NCBI GenBank assembly: GCA_910587895.1
Contig: CAJUOE010000005.1
Coordinates: 1-5,807 of the forward strand
DNA: 5,807 bases
Direction: 5' to 3'
Origin: an uncultured Lachnospiraceae bacterium
GTDB lineage: Bacteria > Bacillota > Clostridia > Lachnospirales > Lachnospiraceae
The notes under the pieces were generated by a model, which made no database searches, had not been told where the DNA came from, and saw only the letters and a program-made list of their open reading frames with translations. Positions 1 to 5,744 of the stretch are shown one piece after another. Numbering within the stretch: position 1 is the stretch's first letter; the number at the start of each line of letters is the position of its first letter. The position numbers and the translations under genes were made by a program.

Positions 1-30
1 CTTATCACGCTGACTAAGCAACTCCTGCTT

Positions 31-73
31 AAAATCGTATGTCGGGCGCGTTCACAAGAGCGCCCGCGATTTT
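31..73. terminator. Bulged long-stem hairpin, probable Rho-independent terminator (possibly bidirectional)
   Basis: AAAATCG (31-37) pairs perfectly with CGATTTT (67-73), and CGGGCGC (43-49) pairs perfectly with GCGCCCG (60-66). The two stems stack around a 10-base loop (50-59), with a single 5-base bulge (TATGT, 38-42) on the left arm. The GC-rich inner stem followed by a T run reads as a terminator on the plus strand. The matching A run on the left gives a T run for minus-strand transcripts too. It probably ends a gene lying left of the window. Confidence 0.6.
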
Positions 74-192
74 TCGCCTTGCGCTTTACAAAAAATCCGC
101 TCCAAAGCCCGCACGCGCAACTTATGCGAACACGCCTTAAGAAAGCCTTAATGATTTCTCCTATGGATTTCAAGAAACAAGCCAGCGTTTTT

Positions 193-201
193 TGTTACAA
201 T
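193..201 (+). promoter_or_regulatory. Extended -10 promoter (TGtTACAAT)
   Basis: TG at 193-194, one base, then TACAAT at 196-201 (one mismatch from TATAAT). No convincing -35 hexamer lies 16-18 bases upstream, which is tolerated by extended -10 promoters. Transcription would start near 208, just before the AGAAAGG ribosome site of the small frame at 227. The placement is consistent, but this is a motif call only. Confidence 0.35.
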
Positions 202-226
202 AATGCCGGAAGAAAGGATGAACCAA

Positions 227-301
227 ATGGAACCAGAAAATGATCCGTACAGACACGCCTATCTCAAGGCAAAAGCTACGACTAATGGTATTGTCGATTA
301 A
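227..301 (+). CDS. 24-codon small ORF or truncated 5' gene remnant, unknown function
   Basis: The ATG at 227 is preceded by AGAAAGG (211-217) with 9-base spacing and by an extended -10 promoter at 193-201, so the initiation region looks real. The frame gives MEPENDPYRHAYLKAKATTN plus four residues, then TAA at 299-301. In-frame ATGs at 203 and 218 are alternatives, but the 218 start overlaps the tail of the ribosome site. The peptide is hydrophilic, with no signal peptide, membrane segment or recognised motif. Because good initiation signals lead into such a short frame, it may be the surviving 5' end of a longer gene cut by recombination near 300; it could also be a leader peptide or a genuine small protein. 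I do not recognise a family. Confidence 0.3.
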   Translation: MEPENDPYRHAYLKAKATTNGIVD

Positions 302-422
302 AATTGCGTAACATATCCCGAAGTATGCATTGTTTAGAAGATATTGGGAAATCTATAGCGTCTGTGTAATTACATAATGACATTTTTGCATCTTTCAAGT
401 GGTAGCCGAAGCCTGACATGCC
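302..422. other. Intergenic stretch without a supported gene
   Basis: No reading frame here has both a start signal and a recognisable product. One plus-strand frame stays open from about 284 to the TAA ending at 369 without a start codon that has a ribosome site. A minus-strand frame crosses the stretch but runs into the regulator's ribosome site and start. Composition is AT-rich. It may be the remains of whatever the small frame at 227 once belonged to. Confidence 0.4.
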
Positions 423-431
423 TGATATAGT
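423..431 (+). promoter_or_regulatory. Extended -10 promoter (TGaTATAGT) for the XRE regulator
   Basis: TG at 423-424, one base, then TATAGT at 426-431. The start of transcription would fall near 438, leaving room for AGGAGG at 447-452 and ATG at 461. The -35 region is weak. No clear inverted-repeat operator was seen, so autoregulation by the XRE protein is not shown. Confidence 0.4.
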
Positions 432-446
432 TTTTTCATAAAATAC

Positions 447-452
447 AGGAGG
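447..452 (+). promoter_or_regulatory. Ribosome binding site AGGAGG that fixes the regulator start at 461
   Basis: A perfect AGGAGG sits 8 bases before the ATG at 461. An in-frame GTG at 452 would add three residues, but it overlaps this ribosome site, so it cannot be the start. Confidence 0.75.
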
Positions 453-460
453 TGCCTTGC

Positions 461-932
461 ATGGAATTAAAAGATAAGTTACAGCTTTTGAGAAAACAGA
501 ACGGTTATTCACAGGAACAGCTTGCAGATGAATTAGGAATTGCCCGTCAGACGATCAGCAAATGGGAAAATGGACAGGCTGTCCCGGAGGTGGGCGGTCT
601 GATCCTATTAAGTGATCTATACGGAGTGACGATAGACCGCATTGTGAAAGAGGATGATGCGTGTAATATTGCTCTGTGTAGAAACACAGACAGGGATATT
701 CATAAAATCACAGAGTTTCTTCTGACAGCGAAAAAGAATACTTATGCTTCCTCTGACAATAAAACAGTTTCGTGCAGGATCATTTCGCGGGCCGAAAATA
801 TACACAAAAGGAGACTACCATTATCATTGTAAAGTGGATGGTGAGTTTGTGTGGTTTCAGGAATACGAAGAAATATTTTATATGGATGAAAAAATATACG
901 AGTGCTATTTTCATGGAGGAACCATTCGATAA
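461..932 (+). pseudogene. XRE-family HTH regulator with DUF5680 domain, internally deleted and frameshifted
   Basis: Residues 1-60 form an intact Cro/C1-type helix-turn-helix with LADELGIARQTISKWENGQ (21-39) and the usual tail LSDLYGVTIDRIVKEDDAC. FLLTAKKNTYA (86-96) is the start of a C-terminal DUF5680 domain, a family known from Clostridia HTH regulators. After Ser-Cys-Arg (104-106, ending at 778) family resemblance stops, and this frame ends at 832. The end of the same domain resumes in another frame from 783: FRGPKIYTKGDYHYHC, then FQEYEEIF, YECYFHGGTIR and TAA at 930-932. From memory of the family, roughly 65 residues of the domain are missing between the two parts. A deletion around 779-782 that also shifted the frame explains this. 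The truncated 123-residue product would still carry a DNA-binding domain. The domain name is recalled, not searched. Confidence 0.8.
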
Positions 933-960
933 CGGAGAATAGATACAAATAGTTGCTGAG

Positions 961-992
961 AGAGTATATCATCCAGGTGGTATGCTCTTTTT
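961..992 (+). terminator. Rho-independent terminator after the XRE pseudogene
   Basis: An 11-bp stem pairs 961-971 with 978-988 (including two G-T wobbles) around a 6-base loop (972-977), followed directly by a T run at 988-992. It lies 28 bases after the DUF5680 stop codon and isolates the regulator transcript from the DUF3795 gene downstream. Confidence 0.8.
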
Positions 993-1013
993 GGTATAGA
1001 AGAAGAATCCTGC

Positions 1014-1041
1014 TGTAAAACAAAGTTTATTATAGTATAAT
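1014..1041 (+). promoter_or_regulatory. Sigma-A type promoter upstream of the DUF3795 gene
   Basis: A consensus TATAAT is present at 1036-1041. TGTAAA at 1014-1019, 16 bases upstream, is the best but weak -35 match. It sits after the terminator at 961-992 and about 40 bases before the ATG at 1082, so it is the natural promoter for the next gene. Confidence 0.5.
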
Positions 1042-1081
1042 ATGTGTAGACTTCTATCATGGATTATGGCGGGGAACTGTT

Positions 1082-1459
1082 ATGGAAGAGAAAATTACAT
1101 TATGTGGAGACAATTGTATAGAGTGTCCGAGGTACAACGCTCATAGTGAAACGGAATTAAGAGCCGTGGCCGAGCTGTGGTATCGGGTCGGTTGGCGGGA
1201 TAGCGTGGTATCCAATGAGGAAATTATTTGTACAGGCTGTTCTTCGCATAAATCCTGTACATATGGGTTGGTTGACTGTACGAAAGAGCATGGTGTTGAA
1301 AAGTGTAATCAATGTAAAGAGTTTCCCTGTCAAATGATTGAAAACATGTTGGAGCGTTCCAGGGAATATCAGAAAAAGTGTAAATCAGTATGTTCAAAAG
1401 AGGAATATGCTGCGCTGGAGAAAGCTTTTTTTGATAAGGAAAACAATCTTAAGAAATAG
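1082..1459 (+). CDS. DUF3795 family Cys-rich protein (probable zinc binding)
   Basis: This 125-residue protein has the DUF3795 layout: an N-terminal LCGDNCIECPRYNA (7-20, Cys8/12/15), a short helix, IICTGCSSHKSC (48-59, Cys50/53/59), Cys66, then GVEKCNQCKEFPC (71-83, Cys75/78/83), and a charged helical tail. The spaced Cys pairs suggest one or two metal sites, most likely zinc; this is inferred, and the family has no established biochemical role that I know of. Two extra Cys (100, 104) lie in the tail. There is no signal peptide or membrane segment, so it is cytoplasmic. ATG 1082 is preferred because no in-frame start lies upstream with a better site; the ribosome site is weak (GGGGA, 1071-1075). 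It has its own promoter (TATAAT at 1036) and is followed after 59 bases, with no terminator, by the next gene. Confidence 0.85.
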   Translation: MEEKITLCGDNCIECPRYNAHSETELRAVAELWYRVGWRDSVVSNEEIICTGCSSHKSCTYGLVDCTKEHGVEKCNQCKEFPCQMIENMLERSREYQKKCKSVCSKEEYAALEKAFFDKENNLKK

Positions 1460-1518
1460 ATATATGACCGGGAGAAAATTATGTGTGAGTACATTGATGA
1501 GTAAAGGAGAAGATTGCA

Positions 1519-2076
1519 ATGACCAAAGATGAATTTTTAAAGGTATACTGGAAACAATACCGGCTGCTTGAAAGAGACTTAATACAAACAGATGAGTATG
1601 TTTCAATTGATAAAGATAATTATAATACATTTTCAAGTCAATACATAAAATTGCTGTTGACGACATGCAGTGAAATTGATTCTATTGCCGAGTTGCTATG
1701 CGGTATTCATGAGGATAAAATTCCGTATGGAATAAGGAATAAACTGGATGTACTTATTGAGGAATATCCGAATTTGAAGAAATATAGGGTCAATACGAAG
1801 TATCCATATGACATTACGAACATTACGCCAATGGATAAGTTCGCTGATTCTGTCTCGGACTGGTGGCAGGCATATAATGATATAAAGCATAGAAGGATGC
1901 AATCCAATGAGGCGGGAAGATATAATTATACAAAGGCAAATCTTAAAAACGTTTTGTATGCAATGGCAGCCTTATATATATTGAATCGAAAGTTGTATGA
2001 CAGATTAGAGGATGTGGGAAAATCTGGTGAAGAGGTTCTTATATCAAATTTATTTGAAGATAAACTTATCCTTTAG
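1519..2076 (+). CDS. Uncharacterised 185-aa mainly helical protein, possible HEPN-like fold
   Basis: The start is well fixed by AAAGGAGA (1503-1510), 8 bases before the ATG. The protein is soluble, rich in charged residues and predicted by eye to be mostly helical, with no signal peptide or membrane span. Helical stretches include YIKLLLTTCSEIDSIAELL (42-60) and NLKNVLYAMAALYILNRKLY (141-160). The distinctive part is WWQAYNDIKHRR (115-126). N120-x3-H124 resembles the second half of the HEPN RNase motif (R-x4-6-H, often RN-x3-H), but the Arg position is Tyr119, so catalysis is not supported. HEPN membership is therefore inference, at about one chance in three. A small interrupted reading frame follows 15 bases later with its own ribosome site, as in a two-gene module. 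The gene is clearly more AT-rich than the lipoprotein gene downstream, which may mean separate acquisition. No homologous family is recognised with certainty. Confidence 0.7.
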   Translation: MTKDEFLKVYWKQYRLLERDLIQTDEYVSIDKDNYNTFSSQYIKLLLTTCSEIDSIAELLCGIHEDKIPYGIRNKLDVLIEEYPNLKKYRVNTKYPYDITNITPMDKFADSVSDWWQAYNDIKHRRMQSNEAGRYNYTKANLKNVLYAMAALYILNRKLYDRLEDVGKSGEEVLISNLFEDKLIL

Positions 2077-2091
2077 TGATGGAGAAAACAA

Positions 2092-2286
2092 ATGATAATT
2101 ACAAATGAATTAGATTCTACCTGAGGAATCTCAGATGAGGAATTAACGTTTAGATTTAAGGAATCAATAAGAATTGATAATGAAATAAGAAAAATTAAGG
2201 GCTTGCCTGTTGCGGGATATGATGATAAGACTCAAAAAGCGTATCTTGAATATCCGGATGGGAGGCGTGAGTATGTCGGTGAATAA
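2092..2286 (+). pseudogene. Small 64-codon protein gene interrupted by an in-frame TGA
   Basis: ATG at 2092 has a GGAGAA ribosome site (2081-2086) and lies 15 bases after the 185-aa gene. The frame reads MIITNELDST, then TGA at 2122-2124, then stays open for 53 more codons to TAA at 2284-2286. The part after the stop is protein-like: ISDEELTFRFKE, IDNEIRKIKGLPVAGYDD, AYLEYPDGRREYV. No ATG, GTG or TTG with a ribosome site restarts it downstream of the stop, so the gene looks broken by a nonsense mutation or by a small rearrangement near the stop. The pattern of a short charged helix, then KGLPVA and a final YPDGR strand pair resembles small bacterial proteins of 60-90 residues, some of which act as antitoxins. 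That link is a guess from shape, not a family match. If it was the partner of the 185-aa gene, the pair is no longer complete. Confidence 0.6.
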
Positions 2287-2330
2287 TGTGATAAAGCTTA
2301 TAAAAATTCATATTCAGAAGGACAATATAC

Positions 2331-4652
2331 ATGCCAAAAGATTTGCGCCATAACATTGAAAAAAATAAAGTAAAACAGAGAAACGTAAGAAGCCCCCAGA
2401 ACGTCAAAAGAGCAGCCGGTATCATCGTCATAGCTGCACTCAGCCTGTTATTTGCGGCCTGCGGAGCACCGTCAGCAGAGGCAGATGGGACTTCCGCCGG
2501 ATTGGAAGCTTCTGCTATCGGGGATAATTCCGATATGGAAAAACTTCCCGGAGCGGGCTATATCGGGGAAGAAACGAATAGCGCTGAAGCAGAGGAAGGA
2601 CCGCGGGAATGGCCCGAGGAGCATGGCAGTTGCGAGGTGCAGGAGCTTAGCGGGTATCTGTATGAACATACTTCCCCGAGTGCTTATGCCGGTGCGGAAA
2701 TTACGATAAAGGATTATGAAGGGGAAATGTTGGAAACTGATTGGGACGAGCCGTCGGCTTTTCAGTTTGCGGGAGAGGCGGATGTGACATGGCGGTATTA
2801 CAATTCTCTGGCGGAGATGGAAACCGCGTTAAATGAGGTGGCTATGCAGGAAGTGGATGGAGACTTGCTTCATTTTTTGTACTATACCTTTTCCATGACG
2901 GAGGATGACCATGCCCTGGATCTGTATTACATTCTGAAGAGAAGATTTGATTCGGAAGAACACCCTTTGTCAGCATGGAGCGCAGACAATGGGAAACTGT
3001 TTTATTATATACAGGAAACGATGGATGAGATGGACGGCTATGAGTTTTCCTGTTTGTATAACCGCAACTCCAGGGTTAATCTTTATGTGAAGAATCGGAC
3101 AGCATACGGACTTACCTTGTTAAATGCGCCGTCGGAAGAAGATGACGAAACTCTGGAATATTTGTTTGATGATATTTTCCAGTGCTACGGTGAATCAAGG
3201 GGCGGCTGGGGATTGGATGAGGAAAACCTGTATTGGATCGATCATGACGAGCGGCTGACCGAGTTGGAGGATCCGAAACGCAGATTTCTGGAAGCCCGCG
3301 GAATTGATGAGAATTGGGAATCCGCCGGAGACGAGGGGATTATGCGGTATTTTGGCCTGCTTGTGGAGGCAGATTATGAGCTGCCGCTTACGGAGGACGG
3401 CAGGATGCTTGCCCTGCATTTTTCGCTTGCGGAGGAAGAGGGGGAAGAGGATACGGAACTTTGCTACTATCTTTTGAACGGCTATTGTATGGACGAACCC
3501 TATGATATGACAGTGACGGATATGGAGAGCGGCGAAGTGCTGCAGGAACGCAGCTTGTCTTTGAGTATCGAACTGCCGGATACGATTACCTATCCGGATT
3601 TAAACGGTGACGGATATGCCGATATGCGGGTAGGTGCGCCGGTTCATTTAAGCGGCGCAAAGGCGGAGGAGGAAGGTTATACGCCACCTGCTTATCTGCT
3701 CTGGGATCCGCAGACGGAGCAATTTGTGCGTAAGACGAAAAAAGAGGTGGAAAACAGCAGGCAGGCGGTGGCAAACGGTTTAACGGAAAAAGAACAGGAG
3801 GAAAAGACCAAGCGGGAAAGGAGAGACCCGTTTGCACTTACGCAGGAGCTGCCGGAGGGAGCCGAATCGGAGGATTATATCAAACTTACAGGAGATAAGA
3901 TGATAGAATATGAGGTGCAGGAAGGAGACAGTCTCTGGCGTATCAGCGAACGTTTTTACGGAAGCGGATACAAGTGGACGACCATCCTGCGCTCTGAAGA
4001 TGCGCCAAAGGATCCGAATTATCTGCTGGTAGGTGAGACAGTATTTATACCAGAGGCTTTCTATATCCGCAAAGACCCGTATTCCCGGGGCGGTCTGCGT
4101 TCTGAAGGGAGTTTCCAGATTGAACAGCCGGATGGATTTGCTTATTATTTCCTGAATGGCGACCTGACCTATGTGTCCTGGGAGGAAGAGAACCAGATTC
4201 ACAGTCTGCCGGTGACCAATCCCGTGGAGCAGAATCCGTTCCATGAACCGGAGGCATGGGAAGCATTTCAGGCGGAGGCGCTACGGTGCAGTGAGGAGCT
4301 GTGTCCTGGGAAAGTGTCAAACCTTACTTTTGAAAAGAGTCATATGGAGGATGGATGCGACCTGTATGGGTACTCTTTCGAGTATGATACCGGGGAAGAA
4401 ATCATAGAGTATGTGGATTTCTTCAAATTTGGCAAAGACAATATGGTGGAAGTAATCGGCGTGCGAAAGCAGGAGCCGAATACTGTATTGGTAAATACCG
4501 TCCGCTATGTGGCGGCCAGTTTCACCGATTACGGCGGCAAGCCGGGCATGGGCTGGGGCGATGGCACGATTCCCAATGTAGGTGCGGATAAGTGGGATTA
4601 CCCTTACCTTCACAATCTGTTTGAGGCGGCCAGAGAGCAATTTGAAAATTAA
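2331..4652 (+). CDS. Large acidic LysM-domain lipoprotein
   Basis: This 773-residue secreted protein begins with an unusually long basic n-region (1-27), then a hydrophobic span (28-43) ending in the lipobox-like FAAC, so Cys44 would be lipidated and the protein anchored outside the membrane. Phe at -3 is less common than Leu. After a low-complexity Ala/Glu/Gly linker (45-90) comes a large, strongly acidic, aromatic-rich region of no recognised family. Near its end PDLNGDGYADMRVGAP (422-437) carries a DxNxDGxxD loop (D423, N425, D427, D431), typical of calcium-binding EF-hand/dockerin/FG-GAP-like loops. A Lys/Glu-rich linker (about 465-495) leads to a LysM domain at 527-575 (YEVQEGDSLWRISERFYGSG ... 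VFIPE), which should bind peptidoglycan. A 200-residue C-terminal region follows, also unassigned. AGAAGGA (2316-2322) supports the start. It probably shares a transcript with the MBL hydrolase 19 bases downstream. LysM and the lipid anchor suggest a role at the membrane-wall interface; the actual activity is unknown. Confidence 0.88.
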   Translation: MPKDLRHNIEKNKVKQRNVRSPQNVKRAAGIIVIAALSLLFAACGAPSAEADGTSAGLEASAIGDNSDMEKLPGAGYIGEETNSAEAEEGPREWPEEHGSCEVQELSGYLYEHTSPSAYAGAEITIKDYEGEMLETDWDEPSAFQFAGEADVTWRYYNSLAEMETALNEVAMQEVDGDLLHFLYYTFSMTEDDHALDLYYILKRRFDSEEHPLSAWSADNGKLFYYIQETMDEMDGYEFSCLYNRNSRVNLYVKNRTAYGLTLLNAPSEEDDETLEYLFDDIFQCYGESRGGWGLDEENLYWIDHDERLTELEDPKRRFLEARGIDENWESAGDEGIMRYFGLLVEADYELPLTEDGRMLALHFSLAEEEGEEDTELCYYLLNGYCMDEPYDMTVTDMESGEVLQERSLSLSIELPDTITYPDLNGDGYADMRVGAPVHLSGAKAEEEGYTPPAYLLWDPQTEQFVRKTKKEVENSRQAVANGLTEKEQEEKTKRERRDPFALTQELPEGAESEDYIKLTGDKMIEYEVQEGDSLWRISERFYGSGYKWTTILRSEDAPKDPNYLLVGETVFIPEAFYIRKDPYSRGGLRSEGSFQIEQPDGFAYYFLNGDLTYVSWEEENQIHSLPVTNPVEQNPFHEPEAWEAFQAEALRCSEELCPGKVSNLTFEKSHMEDGCDLYGYSFEYDTGEEIIEYVDFFKFGKDNMVEVIGVRKQEPNTVLVNTVRYVAASFTDYGGKPGMGWGDGTIPNVGADKWDYPYLHNLFEAAREQFEN

Positions 4653-4657
4653 AGAAT

Positions 4658-4664
4658 GGAGGGG
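4658..4664 (+). promoter_or_regulatory. Ribosome binding site that fixes the MBL hydrolase start at 4672
   Basis: GGAGGGG lies 7 bases before ATG 4672 and just after the lipoprotein stop (4650-4652). The same frame is open back to an ATG at 4582 inside the lipoprotein gene, but that start lacks a ribosome site and would add 30 residues unlike the MBL family. Confidence 0.7.
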
Positions 4665-4671
4665 CATCCAA

Positions 4672-5316
4672 ATGAACGTAAACAACATTATCGTCAACAC
4701 CCAGAGCAGTATCCGTATTGAAGGCTCGAAGATACTGTACTTTGACCCGTATCTGATTCAGGATGACACTCACGATGCAGACTTTATCTTTATCACTCAC
4801 GAACATTACGACCATTTTGAACCGGAATCCATTGCGAAACTAAAGAAGGATGATACCCGCCTTGTGACACCGGCATCCATGAAAAAGAAAGCCCTCTCAC
4901 AAGCCGGCATTGCATCGGGAAACTGCATGTTTTATCAGCCGGGTGAGAGGCATGAGGAGCAGGGACTTCTGATAGAGACGGTTCCTGCTTACAATAAGTT
5001 AAAACCTTTTCACACCAAGGGGAAAAAGTGGCAGGGATATATCGTAACGCTGGACGGCACCCGCTATTATGTGTCCGGTGATACGGATGTGAATAAGGAT
5101 ATCCTGAAAGTACAGTGTGATGTGGCACTGCTTCCTGTCGGTGGATTTTATACAATGGATTGGAAGCAGGCGGCGGAGTATGCCGCGCAGATTAAGCCGA
5201 AGGCTGTGATTCCTACACATTATGGAAGCATTGTGGGGAAGGCTGCTGATGGGCCGGCTTTTAAGAAAGAGTTGGAAACGCTTGGCAGTGACGTTCAGGT
5301 GGAGTTGAAGTTGTAA
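4672..5316 (+). CDS. MBL-fold metallo-hydrolase (UlaG-like)
   Basis: This 214-residue cytoplasmic protein has the complete metallo-beta-lactamase fold pattern of the short UlaG-like group. It opens with a beta strand and FDPY (24-27), then the metal motif THEHYDHF (42-49, giving H43, H45, D47, H48). H114 lies in KPFHTKGKKWQGYIV, D137 in YYVSGDTDVNKD (132-143), and H183 in IPTHYGS (180-186). All expected metal ligands are present, so it is probably an active hydrolase, most likely on a phosphoester, lactone or similar small substrate; the substrate cannot be read from sequence. Length is normal for the group (about 200-230). It starts 19 bases after the lipoprotein stop with its own strong ribosome site, with no terminator between them, so co-transcription is likely. 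Whether the two act together is not shown. No terminator is evident in the 40 bases before the convergent peptidase fragment. Confidence 0.9.
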   Translation: MNVNNIIVNTQSSIRIEGSKILYFDPYLIQDDTHDADFIFITHEHYDHFEPESIAKLKKDDTRLVTPASMKKKALSQAGIASGNCMFYQPGERHEEQGLLIETVPAYNKLKPFHTKGKKWQGYIVTLDGTRYYVSGDTDVNKDILKVQCDVALLPVGGFYTMDWKQAAEYAAQIKPKAVIPTHYGSIVGKAADGPAFKKELETLGSDVQVELKL

Positions 5317-5356
5317 AAGGTAATGCCAATAGGGCTAAAAGAATACAGGGGTTTCA

Positions 5357-5737
5357 TCAGTCTGTTTGCACCACCCGCACAGCATAAACCCTTCCTCCAT
5401 ACTGCGATAACCTGGTCAGTTCATCCTTCAGCGGATCCATACAGACATAATCTCCGTCTTTTGTGCCTACGATCAGCACATAATGAAAATTACCGACGGC
5501 GTTTACTCTCACACGCACGATTGGGTAATGGCCGGCCGTGAGACATTGCTCAATTTCTGCCTGTGAAACGCCAGAATAAACCTGCGAGGAATAGCCGTTG
5601 ATATTGTCAATGGTCGACCACTGAATATTTCCTTCACGGTCATACACGTTGTACTCCGTAAAGAGTCTGTTTAATTCGCCGGGAGTCATTTCATCCCCGC
5701 TTTCCATACTGACTGCGGAGGCGATACAGGCCCAGAC
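5357..5737 (-). pseudogene. C39/papain-like cysteine peptidase domain protein, N-terminus missing
   Basis: Read on the minus strand, the frame contains VWACIASAVSMESGDEMTPG (5678-5737), which resembles the helix around the active-site Cys of C39-like/papain-like peptidases, with the usual following TPxEL. It continues to GHYPIVRVR, NFHYVLIVGTKDGDYVCMDP (the catalytic His and Asp region) and ends with TGA at 5357-5359. Counting from the Met at 5705-5707, His is residue 75 and Asp is 91. That Met has no ribosome site and lies inside the conserved domain, so it is not a plausible native start. The frame stays open to 5779, where a TAA stops it (5780-5782), with no ATG, GTG or TTG in between. The gene therefore lacks its 5' end, including any signal peptide and perhaps the catalytic Cys, if that is the residue before Trp (here Val) rather than Cys at 5726-5728. 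It is convergent with the MBL gene and not part of that operon. Confidence 0.65.
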
Positions 5738-5744
5738 TAGAAGA

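Noticed and set aside
79..120. TTGCGC / GCGCAA inverted repeat
   Set aside because: Only 6 bp of pairing across a 30-base loop in a GC-rich stretch; it is not distinguishable from chance.
413..442. CTGACA ... CATAAA as the regulator promoter
   Set aside because: Its transcription start would fall at about 449, inside the AGGAGG ribosome site. The extended -10 at 423-431 fits better.
282..512. Minus-strand 76-codon frame
   Set aside because: It overlaps the promoter, ribosome site and start of the XRE regulator on the other strand, has no convincing ribosome site, and its translation resembles no family.
2117..2150. TGA at 2122 as a selenocysteine codon
   Set aside because: A bacterial SECIS hairpin should lie downstream of the UGA with a characteristic apical loop. 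Here the only hairpin contains the UGA in its stem with a 4-base loop, and the peptide has no redox motif.
3780..4244. Minus-strand 154-codon frame inside the lipoprotein gene
   Set aside because: The plus strand here encodes the LysM domain with clear family motifs. The opposite frame is a complement shadow with no start signals.
4582..4671. Longer N-terminus for the MBL hydrolase from ATG 4582
   Set aside because: The extra 30 residues overlap the lipoprotein end, lack a ribosome site and do not look like the MBL fold. ATG 4672 has GGAGGGG at proper spacing.
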